Shown piece after piece: positions 29,601-41,900 of a stretch of 58,408 nt of DNA (positions are counted from its first letter, which is position 1; the number at the start of each line of letters is the position of its first letter). A program made the position numbers and the translations under genes. Origin of the DNA: Elysia marginata (lineage: Eukaryota > Mollusca > Gastropoda > Plakobranchidae); the NCBI GenBank assembly GCA_019649035.1, contig BMAT01000211.1:378518-436925 (forward strand), written 5' to 3'. Under the pieces are notes generated by a model, which was not told where the DNA came from, did not search any database, and saw nothing but the letters and a program-made list of their open reading frames with translations.

Positions 29601-31716
29601 TAACAACCCCACCCCTCCCCACACACACACACATTTCCACACTGACCTTATCCCTTTTCATCTTCTGCCTTCTTTTCTTTTCCTCCTCTGTTAGAACTTT
29701 CTTCTGCTTCTTCTTTATCCTTTCCTTTTCCTCTTCCGTCATTGTGTCTTCATCTTCATCACTGTCCGACGAGTCGGAGTCGCTGTCAAAATTGTCATCC
29801 CCCTCTTTAGAACTCAGCTCAGTGGTCTCTGTGCCTTCACTGAAAACAAAAGTGACATCAGAAAAAAGTAAGATATTAGAGTAAGAAAAACAGCACATAA
29901 CATGTTGTTTGCTGCCGTTTTTTCATATTACCTTTTTTTACATTAACATAAAAATTCCTGTGTCTATCCCCTTCAATGCCACGCCCAAGTCTCACTTGAG
30001 GTAGACAATTCTTGTTTTTTTTTAGTCTTATGAACCATTAAATGGAGATAACAATATGAAAATTGTGGACATGATAAGACAAATAGATCATTTCCCTTGC
30101 TAAAAAACAGATTTGATTTTTTTCCACAGTTTTTTTAATTCTTTTTTTTTACAACTTTTTTTTTTATTGGTAAAGGCTAGTTCCATGACTGTTATAATTA
30201 TTAAACCCACTCCCTTCTTTTTCCTTTTTTAAGGTCTGAGTTTTTTCACCATTAATTTGGCCATCATTTAAAATTTACAAAGCAAAAACCTCTTCAGGGA
30301 AAAAACCTTTCTTAAACAGCCTACTAAGCTGGACATTATGTCATGAAGTAATGTACGTTTTGTGCACATGAATTTTCAGAAAGAGGTTAAGATCCCCTTC
30401 AGTGGTGTTGTGATAGACGCTTGGTTTTCAGACCCAGACATCCAGGGTTTAAGCCCTGGGTCAGCAGGTTGACATTTGGGACTTGCAAAAGGCTATTTAA
30501 ACACATTTCTCTGCCTCACTCATGTGTTAAAGGAGTACTTGACTATAGGCAGTGAAGGATCTTGCCAGTATGTTGAAATGATGCACTTTAAATCTCCTCA
30601 GTGAGTTCAGAAGTAATTTTACTAGATATAGCCTGTTGAGGAACCCCTGTAAAGAGCTTAGAGCATGTTGTTGGATTAGGTGCTATATATAAATGCTCTT
30701 TACTTTGCTTTAAACTGATTTCCTACATTTCCTGGCACACAGGGTAAGGTCCTGTCCACCATGTCAGCAAGAATATGAAATCTGAAGGAAGATCTTTGAT
30801 TTTGCACAGGTTCCACTTGTCAAAATGTTAACAATCACATTCATGTCATAGGTATGGATGCGTGGCAGTTTTACATGGTGAGCACAACAATAAATAGAAA
30901 CAAATAACTTAGCTCTCTGTTCTTTAAAAAACGTCGTACCCCACCTTGTGAATATTGGGTGGCAAGATCTGAGAAAGATGTTGAGTGTAAAGGGTCTGAC
31001 CTGCAGATAGAAAGATTTTTCTCCAGAGCAATCCTGTTAGGAGACTTAGGTGCAGGCTGTTCTGGTGGAGCAGGAGAGCTGCGGGTGGTGGCCGCGGGGG
31101 ATGATGATGGTGAGCCAGATGGGGGTGATGTACCAAGAGTTTCTGACGGCGTTAAAGGTAAGAGAGGATCCGTGGCACTTCCGTTGGTTGGAGACTCAGG
31201 TGGTGCTGCACTGTTTGAAGGGGCAGGGCTTGAAGGGGTTACCATCTCCACACCCTCCTCCACCTCGGAGAGTCTGGGTTTGGGCAACCCGTCAGGGCCT
31301 GTGCCGCCAGACTGTTTTTGACGTAGGCGTTTAGACATATTCTGAGCTGAAAAACCGATTGATGAGGAGTTGATATAGTTTCAGTTTAAAGAGTTCAGAT
31401 TAAGATAAGACTAAATTTATTGATTCCATAATGAAAAATTCAAATGCACAAAATCATATATACAAATATAGGCTACATTAATATGTACGAGTAAGTGTTG
31501 CATGATTGTGTAGCATAAGTGTATAAAAGCTAAAATTTTGTAAGAAAACACGCAGTTGAAAGTGTATAACTTTACTAAAACTAGTCTAAACTTAACTTTT
31601 CATTTATAGAAACTGTAACAAGTGTACAGTGGTAATAATATGGACAAGAAGTTCATAGTGAAATACAAAATACCAAACAGTCCCCAAACCAAAAATATAA
31701 ATATAACATCCTACGC

Positions 31717-31747
<31 letters not shown>

Positions 31748-32949
31748 ATTATATATAAAAGACCAGTTCTTTTTTAATATCAACAAGCAAACTCGTATTA
31801 ATTGTAATCAATGATAGGGAAAAATCGATATGGAAAAAATAGCAGGAGATCAACACAATGACCATTGAGAATCATATTTCAGTTTATCCAGTATATTTAG
31901 AGCAACCCAAAAATTGAAGCAGGTAAATTTTAAAGATTTTTTAAGTATACCCAGAGAAACCTAGGGCCTACAGTATAGGCTACAAATATGCAAAGCCCTT
32001 CTTTAGTAGGGCCTACTGATCATTCCCTAAAATTAAGTTTAAGGAGTAATTCAACGAACTGTTATTTTAGGCAACATTAGCAAAAAATAAGTGAGAACTC
32101 CTTTTAAATCAACCTTCAAGAAACATTACCAAACTTAAATAAGCCTTCATTGCTATTCTCAAATTAAAAAAAAAACATCTTGTGATTGTGCCTACATACA
32201 TCTAATGAAAGGCTATGAAGTTTAAAACACAAATAAATTTGTTTGACATTGGAGAATATAATAATGTTCCCATCTTTTCATAGGAAAAAAAAGGATGCAA
32301 AATATTATATGAGGTAATTTATAAGGGGTGAATTTGATGTTTTGATACTTTCCTCCTAGCAAAAAAAAAGTTGAGAGTTGCCTTTTTCTATAGGTCCCCA
32401 ACATAAAACATTCAAGTTTTTAAAATCTACAATGTCTTAACAGCCAAAGCAATCTTCTTAACCAATCAAGTGTCATGAACCAGTCACAGCGGCTCAACAA
32501 CAAACAGCAGAGTACCAACAGCCGCTGTTGGTCTAAATTTAGATGTAAGGACCAGGCAAAAGTACAAAACTAACGTTGTTTGGTTCAAAGTGACTCTGAA
32601 TGCTTTTCCTGGGTCTTTCATTTTGTCTTTGCATTTCTGCATGTTTATGGATTTAGAAGCACATTTGTTGAGGAAAGTCAAGGAGGTGCAAATTGTGGGC
32701 GAAGGGAAAGTTATTGGGCACTATGGGACTCTGTCAGTTAAATTTACTGAATCCTTTTTTTATGAGACTTTACAATTTCTTTTGCCCAGAAAAAAGTTCT
32801 TAAAATTTGAATTTTCTAAAGTAAAAATATTTGTTATAAGCCTGCAGCAACAAGGCATCGATAAAAGTATAGCTGCGGGAGATAAAAAATTTTATTTTGG
32901 GGTTTTAAATTCAAAGAAAGAATCAGCAAGAAAAAGAATGTGTTCTGAA

Positions 32950-32994
<45 letters not shown>

Positions 32995-35900
32995 CGGGGG
33001 GAGGGTACAACGCATGTTACCTTTTCATTTATCAATAAAAATTTTTAAGATGCAGACAATTTTATCTGTAAAAATTTTTTTAAAAATTACCCTCTTAACT
33101 TCATGACAGATTATGCACTTTTTCCAAATGAAATCTTTCAAAAGTTTGATAACAACCAAAAAATTTAAAGAGAGTTGCTTTGTTTTCATGATTCTCTCAT
33201 ACCAGAGAAACAGTTGAGGGAGGGTTGTGTCTTTCATTAAAGAAATCAAGCATCTGGCCCTCTTAGTTTTTTTTCAGCAGGAATAGGTTAAAAAAACAAC
33301 AAGATTGGGTCTGTGAGGGGGAGGGTTATGGCCTTGGTAAGGCATTCGGAATAAAAGAAAAACGAATTTGAAAAAAAGAAACGTCTTTCACATTTTCTGG
33401 TCCAACGATTCATTGCTTGCATAGACTGAGCAGGCATGTAGACTCTCTCTAGCGCTGTGAATATTATTTGAAATTATGTACTATGTATAAGAGCATTTAT
33501 GCATCATTGGCTGATGGCCAAATTAAAGAGGTAAATACTTAGGCTATAGGTATAAATAAAAAACATTAAGCCAGGTTTAGTTGGTCTTCACAAGCACAGA
33601 TTGTTAGTTAGGTATTGCAAACCGTTATATAGAACAATTTAAACTTAAACCAAAAGGGACTGGTGTTTTCAATGTCATGATGTAAAATGAAAACCACACC
33701 ACAATATTTGAGAGATGAGAAATAGCTCTTTTTAAAAAGGAAAAGGTTTCAGCAGGAAGCTAGTCCAGAAACTAAAATAGAGTTTTGCCTTGAATAATAG
33801 ACTACCATGGAAGTAAAACTGTTTGTACTGGTGGATCACACATTGTGCGAGAAAGAGAGAACTGCAATTCTAAAGGTGATTTGTGAGAAATGAACATATC
33901 ACCAGTCTTGAGTTAAAATCGAGACCAAAAAATTCCAAATCAACAAAAACGTTGTATTACAAAACAACAAGACGCAGCAGCACACTCACTTTATACCTTT
34001 CTTCTTAGCTGAAGGAAAAAATCACAAGTTCAAATTGAATTCCGCAGTGAGAATATGGGAGAACAAGTTTAGTCGTTTAAGCTTGCCCTGAACAAAACCA
34101 ACATTAACATTTTGAAAGATCTCAAAGTGTTGCAAGTATTACATTAATGTAGAATGGTTAGGTCCAGATTAAGGAAGATCACACTTTTTTCAAAAGAAAT
34201 GAAACAAGATGACCTAGTAGAGTTTTGAAAAAGGACTTTATACAGTATCATTCCTTTTTCAGAATGCAGTTTACTAACCTTTATAAACATGCTTTTCTGT
34301 TAATTAGAAGAGAAAGACAAAGGGCTGGTAGGATAATAACTAATGAATTCAAACCTTTAAAAAAACAAACAATTATCACAGATAAAAATTCTTCAGGTAC
34401 CAACTTAAAAGTTATTTACTAATTATCTAAAATCAGGACTGAAAAATACAAAGAATATGAAAAAGGAAGACAAAGTAAAATAAATTTTGACTTTTTTATT
34501 TCTTCTACGACTCTGAAGCTGAAAGTTATGCCCTAAACAACAGCTGAGACCATTGGAAAAAAAAATAATAATCTCACTCGTTTTACTGTAAAAATAGTAT
34601 GCAGTTTGCTTTAGAAATAAAAACTTCAGACTGCCAAACTGAAACTCGATTTTTTTTTCAACTATAAAATGTTTATTGCCTATGTTTTTGCAAAAGTACA
34701 AAAAATAACTGTTATAACTACTCTTGTACGTTCTTAAAAATAACAATAACATATGTCACTTGTTTGCTTCTGAAAAATTGAAATAGTTGGATGAGATATA
34801 ATTTTATAATTTCATGCAGGGAAAAAAATTGATGCTGCTAATCTTATCCAACAAAGGTTGTTTAACTTGTAAAATCATGCTATGTTTGTGCAGATTGGAG
34901 TATAATAACTGAAATGTGTAGATTTAGTGAAGTATAAAATTAAGGAGTGCCAGAATGAACTCAGAATATTTATGAAGTAAATAAAATATGGATTATTGAA
35001 TGCTTACACAATTTAAAAACAAAACACTACTTTTTTACTTAACTGAATTGAAATAACAAGTTTTTAAAATCAATAGATCTATTTAATGGGCGTAAAGCGA
35101 TTAAAAAAAATTAAAACAAGAGAAAGAAATTATGATAGCTAATATGAGTAAAAGACGTATCCATTTAGTAAAAAAGGCAATTTTGAAGATGGCCTTCCTA
35201 GGCCACCCTCAAACCTAACTTTAAACCAAAGCTAAAAGGAAAAGCATATGAAGGGCTAAAATTAAAAAAAAAAACCAGATTGAAAAACCCTTTTGAAACC
35301 ATAAAAACTTTTTTTGAGACTGTAGGATTACAAAAAATAAAAAGTAAAACATGGGTTGAAAAAGCAACTGTGTTTGAAAAATCATGCTTACCCCTGTTTT
35401 TCCGAGAGGTTTTTTCTAAATAGAACAAACACAAGAGAAAAATGCAAAAGATGACAAAACAACAGCCGCGAGAACTGCAGCATCAAGTCCACCATAAAAT
35501 CTAGAGCTAGACTAGAAGGAGGAGGGGAAGGCAAAACATGCATGCTTGAGACATAGCGAATGAGCACATAGTATCTTTTTTCTTAATGAGGTCCATACAT
35601 GGTTTTTTGTCATCAATTGCTCGGTTTTTTTTTATATTCTTATCAATTTCACTTCAAATTTTAAGTAACTTATTATCATTTTCCAACTTAAAGAATTTTT
35701 CATATCACTCTAAGACCTTACGGCCTCCATTTATAAAGAATATTATAGCTTCAAACAAGAAGTTCTAAAATACATTCTCCTAAAGCTTCATCGGAAAAGC
35801 CCAAAAGTTCAACGATACTGCTTGGATCGCTAAGGCATTTCTCTCTCCATATAGGAATAGATCTGTTATTCTACAACATCCAAATGGACAAAAGGTTGCG

Positions 35901-38900
35901 CCATTACAGAGAACCCCTACACCTAAATCAGCTTTAAATATGCTTGCAAATCACATAATGTACCAACACCATAAGATTTGCATGAATATACAACATCAAG
36001 GTTTGGGTGCACAATATTAATTAGTTGAATGTTCTCTATCACCGTGAACCAATTTGGTGACAAAAATTCTTTTTATTTAAAAAGAGAAAATTATAAAGCA
36101 AAAGTCTTCCTTGTAGTTTAGCTAGTATTTGAGGCCTTCTTTTATTGTTAGCCTTTAAAACAAAATAAACATTTATTTGATGAAAAATCATCTTTTCGGA
36201 AGGCGTAAAAGAGTAGGCTTATACAGATAAGTATTCATAAATTCACGTCAATATGCTAAGTCAAAAATCCTCCTTCCTCAGAAAGAAAAGAAGAAACTTC
36301 ACATTTCAGTATTAAGCATGCTTAGGCTTCACAAAACTTATCTTGACAAGTTCACTAACCTGAAAAAATTCCTGTGCTCACCTAAAAACATGCATTCACA
36401 CCATCTACATCATGGTGGAAGTAGTTGTAGCACAGGCAATGCTTTAATCACAGTATGTGCTGCTTAGTTTAGAGCTGATATCAGGTTACACTACTGTGTG
36501 CTTGCTATGATAAAAACGTGCTCAAATATTTCCTTCTTAGATAGTTTAACCATGCACAGCAACTACTAATCACTATAGTTACTTTGCAAGAAGCATCAAC
36601 CACCATGCTTATATTTGGTCTTTTTCAATCTCTGTATATTACAAAAATATAATCTCTAATCTAAAGGTCTCAAAATGCATGTAATGTATACATGTATATT
36701 AAAACTGTGTATACCTGATTGACTCCCTTATCAATTGTCCAAACCTACCCATCAACAAGACGAAGCAAATATCTTTTACATCTTAAAGTAAGTAAGCAAT
36801 TTTTTTCCTGAAAACACTTTATGTATATGTGTACGTTTCTTGCTTGCTGTTGCCAGAAGTACTACAGTGCATGCCTTTACAACATCTCGACACAACATCA
36901 TCTAATTTAACTAACAATACGGATGCAGACCAAACTTTTTATTTGTGTTTTATATTTAAAACATATCACAATGCTTTCCACAACAAAGACAACACATTCA
37001 GAATTTCACATTGGCTTCTCACATTGAGAAATATAAAAGCTTTGGCAACAATATCCTCATTCAGCTTGATTATTTCCCAGGTCTGTTTCACCTACCTCGA
37101 TGGAAATGTTTCTTTTTGTTCTTCACAATGATTTTCTTTTTAAGTTGATTGGGACTTGGTAAGGGAACATCTTGTTTCAGCTGAGAAAGATAATGGGTGA
37201 ACTTTAAAAAATAACCACATGGAAAAACAATAGCAGTAAAATAAAAATCTAANNNNNNNNNNNNNNNNNNNNNNNNNNNNAAAAAAAAAAAAAAAAAAAA
37301 AAAAAACACGAAAAAAAAGCAACAAAAAACAAAAACAAAAATAAAAACCCAACAAATAATCTTATCTTTATTCCTCTACCAAACCTGGAGAGAAAAAAAA
37401 GATAAACAGATTGATGTATTGAATTTAGACTGGTTGCAAGACAAAATGAATTGTCCTATTTTCAACCTCCAAGGCAAATTAGTCATAAAGCTTTAGACTG
37501 CCAAAAGGCCTTGAGAGACACACACTTACAGGATGAGAAGAGAGAGGATCTATGAGCAACATGTCCCCGAAGATAGTGCGGCAGTAATTGGCCATTTTCG
37601 CCTGCTGTCGAGGGCTGTAGTACAACAATGAAAAAAGTTATCAGGTTAAATTTCACTCCAAAGACAGACTAAACAAGTGTACTGGACCAAGTGAATCATT
37701 ATTATAGAGAAGCATTGTGCTTGTTGTGGATGATTAATTGCACAATGACGGCCTTACCGATAACAAGGACATTACACTTTTTTATTACAAAGACCAGGAT
37801 TAAATCTATAATTTTTGTTATATTCTAATTTTCAAGTGAGACTTTTGGAAGCTTAAGTTATATAAAATTTTCATGGAATCTCACTAACAAAAATGGTAAA
37901 AAATGAGTGGTGGTAACATAAATATAAAGAGGCTATGAGGACAGTTAAAGAAGTGGGCAGAAAAATAAGCCAAAATAAGTAACTAAAATGTGATGATAAC
38001 AACAATGCCAGACGTGATAATTGCAATGGCAATGAATGGAAAGGGGGGGGGTTAAGACAGAGAAAGAAAAAAAGTTAAAAAAAGAGTAGAAAAGAAACAA
38101 CAGATAGACAGGGATACAGAATAAAAGATTGAGCAATATGAGCACAACTACAAAACCAAAACATAAAACTGCAAATAAATTTTGAAAACATTACATGAAT
38201 TCTAAACTACACTTCCTTGGCAACATTTGGGTCAAGAATTTTGCATGCGATTGAGCTCAGTCAGAATAAAATATCAACATGATGATCTTTAAAAAATCTT
38301 TATATCTATAGAAAAACCTGCACATTGAACCTGCCACATCCTTCTTTGATAAAATAAAAGAATTTTCCCTGTGATAACTTTAGTGCTGATAAACAAAAAG
38401 ATTTGAATAAAGGCCTGAACTTACTTGCAGTGGTTCTCAAAGGACAAAATAACAGGATAATCAGATGTCTTGAATGCACTCTGTGCTATTGCTTCAATAA
38501 CATCCTAAAGACCAAAATTAACTTGTGATAAGTTATGTTGAATGGAGTTAATATTCACACTCATGACACTAAATCTGCTAGTATACCATATAAACTTTAT
38601 ATTAAGGTCTTTCTCTTTCTTTCAATACAGCTGATTTAATAGACAATCTTATAGAAAGTTGAAAGTGGTTGTTAGTTCTTGTTGTTATAACGTTTAAAAA
38701 AATACAATCTCATGGCTTCTTACAGAGGCAAACAATAAATAAGGGAATGGGAATTTCTGCGTGCTTCAAGTACAAATTTTGTTTGATAGATAAAATAATG
38801 CACTTAAACTATGTGTGGTTTTCTGTGTGTGTCGTTCCCTTCCTCACCCCACTCACTATCCCTGTGCTTTTTCTAACTCACTATAATTCTTCATTTAATT

Positions 38901-41900
38901 CTATCTTCATTGCCTCTTCATTTTTTTCTTCCTCCCACAATCTCTTTCTCTCAACATCTAATCTCTTTCCATTCCCAATCCCCCCCTTCCCCCTTAATTT
39001 CCCTGTCTTTCCTTCCTTTTACCTTGAACAAAACCTCAGTACACATGGTGTAGCCGTGTGTGATAACAGGCTCTAGGTCAGAGTCCTTCCCGTCCCAGCA
39101 GTCCAGCTCAATGCAGCGACAGCCAGACAGTAGAACCTGGTGGTACATCTCAACTGCAGATTTGCCTGTGAACTGGTGACCTGAGGACGTAGCAGACCAC
39201 GTGACAGTTGATTGCAGTGATCTTAAATGATGTACACTCAAAGGCACATATAAAAGACAATTATATCTGCAGGTAGATGTTCTTGAACAGAAAAAGTCGT
39301 CATAGTTAGTCGTCATAGTTTATCAGTTTCAACCATCAGCAAAAGGAAACAATCACGGTTTAACTTTAAAAAACAAAACCTATGATTCAAACAAAACCTA
39401 AAATATTTTTAAGTTATGGCCAAAGGGGCAGCTTGGATTCTGATTTAAGACATTACTGGAAGGAACCTTTATATACTTGGGTTTCTTGGCTACCTACCTT
39501 AAGTCAAATAACGTTTTAAGAATTGATAACATTGTGTGATCTACCTATGAGATAGGTGTTATGAGAGGGATTGATGACATTGTGTGGTCTACCTGTCAGA
39601 TAGGTGTTATGAGAGGAATTGATGGCATTGTGTTGTCTACCTGTGAGATAGATGTTGTGAGAGGAATTGATGACATAGAGAGGGCTACCTGTGAGATATG
39701 TGTTATGAGAGGAAATTATGACATTGAGGGGTCTACCTGTGGGATAGGTGTTATGAGAGGAATCGATGACATTATGTGGTCTACCTGTGAGATATGTGTT
39801 ATGAGAGGAAATTATGACATTGTGTAGTCTACCTGTAAGATAGGTGTTATGAGAGGAATTGATGAAGTAGTGCGCCAATGGCTGGTCCATATCCTCACTC
39901 ATGTCGAGCTTGTCTGGTGGTATGAGGTTGTTGTCTTCGCTCATCAGGAACTTGAGGAAGCCGTCCTGAGACAGGTGACCTAAACACCGTCAGCAAGATT
40001 GGGTAGTGGGATAGCGAAATACAGGCATTCGTACAAAGAAATATAAATGCAACCTAACCTTAGCCTCTTACGCCTGAACATATGTCAAAATCTAAAAAGC
40101 GTTGCTCTTCCAAAAATTTTTTTAGAATATCAACCCTAACACCCCTTCTTTTCAAAGACCTTGCAGCTCTGTGCAATTATTAGAAGAAGTTTTGTCGTGA
40201 GTGTAAAATATCTATAAACGAATAATTGTCTAGCGTGCAACACCAGCTATTGATTGATTGCTGTTGTTGTTTTACCCCTTATAGGCTATAGGTCTACTTT
40301 GATGACAATGAACTAGAATATACTTTACTTCAAGGGGAAATGGACTGGAGGTTAAAAAGACTTTTTTATATCAACATGGGAGTTACTGTTAAAAAAGGGT
40401 TTTCTTTATAATAAGATACACATATTTTGGGGTTAGCATAAGATATAAGATGAAACATTTTTGCTTCCTTTCAAGTAGCGCAAGAGAAATATGCTTATGT
40501 ACTGTATATTTTATTTCAACATGAAGCAGATAAATTAAATTGTCAGATATCTAAACAAATTATGAAAAAAATGCAATCACTAGAACAAACATCTATGGAA
40601 AAAACATGCCTTTGCGCCATGCACGGCAAACCAAGCTAAGATATTTATAAATGCTGTATTTGCATTTTGCAATGAAAAAAAATACTGAAAAGTGATAGAC
40701 AGCTAAATGAATAAAAGCAGAAAATTTTCTATGTTGAAGATGTTCAAACTTGCAGGATCAGTGTGATTTTCAAAAGAGATATGTGCAGCCGATGCAAAAG
40801 ACTTCAAATTAAACCATGCACGTATATACTTGGAAGAATCATACAGCGATGATGGTACATTTGATTTTGTTTGCATTGATAGTGCATAGATCAAATAATG
40901 CCTGAAATCAAAGGGCTATAGAAAAGCATGCAGCTGAAAAGCATGTATTTTTCCGGGCTCAATTTCAGCAACTAACTGGTTTTTATTGTGGTTTTAATTT
41001 ATTAAATAAATAATGAGCAACGAACAAATTCAACCCTGAAGTCTTTTTAATGTATGAAGCCCACCATAAACGGTGAATATAAGTCTTCAGTGTTAGTATC
41101 TCGGGCCTTGCATAGGCTTGTTTTGTTGGCGTACACTTTTTCCTAAATTGCATGTAAATTCAATCTAAAGAAGATAATGAGCATGCCAAGACACGCCCAC
41201 AGGGTTAAAACTATACGCAAAGATTAGACCACATGACTTTATTATCACTTTTAGAAATCATTATTTCTGCGTTTAAGGCCTACTTAAAAAAGAAGAATTT
41301 TATTTTCACAAAAACTATGGCATAATGTAATATTACTAATAATCATAAAGGCTGTCAATATAACAATGCCTTTTAAAGGGTAAGGAAACAAACCTAGATT
41401 TGAAATAATGAATTGTCAGCATTTTCTAATGTTTGTATGTGAGGACAGTTTAGAAATACAACTGTAACCGTTTAATTCTACAGCGTAAAGAAAGAAAGAA
41501 AAAAAACACCAACGGGTCTTTTCTTTCTACCATTTCATTATTCACGCATTTGTTTTATAATTATGCAAATGTTGATTCATTCGTTGTCACCGCAGTTTTA
41601 AATATAACATAAGTTAAACATGAATTAGGTCTACCATTTTTTCAAGTTACTTGAGAGCTGCAAAAACAACACCAACAACCATAACAAAATCCTCTAAAAC
41701 ATTTCAAGATATCTTTTAGATTCCAAAGGCTGCAAACAAAAAACCCACAACCAAACTGAATATAAAAAGCTATGTGAACAAACAATTGAACCAAGGCTAT
41801 GCATTCGAAATCAACAGCTCAAAAAGTACTAGGGAGGGAATTTTTTATTACATGAAATCGTTGCTTCACTATTTTCTCTTAACTTCAAACTCCCTTTTTG

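Larger units (their letters stand above)
26204..29646 (-). other. Introns between exons m and r (five introns)
   Basis: Short to medium introns at 26204-26854, 27010-27399, 27525-28333, 28419-29233 and 29331-29646. The pogo-like copy at 26400-26545 is the only feature recognised. Confidence 0.8.
31347..37095 (-). other. Intron j-l, 5.7 kb, with the 12-nt microexon inside
   Basis: Contains (AT)n at 31717 and (AG)n at 32953; the rest is AT-rich with chance ORFs. The 12-nt candidate at 33997-34008 splits it. Confidence 0.8.

Noticed and set aside
30940-31000. Alternative donor CAAG|GTGGGG extending exon l
   Set aside because: It would end in phase 1, which does not fit the phase-2 start of exon m; CTGCAG|GTCAGA fits exactly.
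30959-31321. Plus-strand 120-codon ORF
   Set aside because: Antisense shadow of PLCB exon l, whose Pro/Ser codons read as Gly/Val on the other strand.
32590-33048. Plus-strand 152-codon ORF
   Set aside because: Its last part runs into the AG microsatellite and the first part has no family signature; it lies in an intron antisense to the gene.
39561-39827. Plus-strand 88-codon repetitive ORF (RGIDDIV-type units)
   Set aside because: Antisense of the 48-bp array; open only because the array period is a multiple of three.
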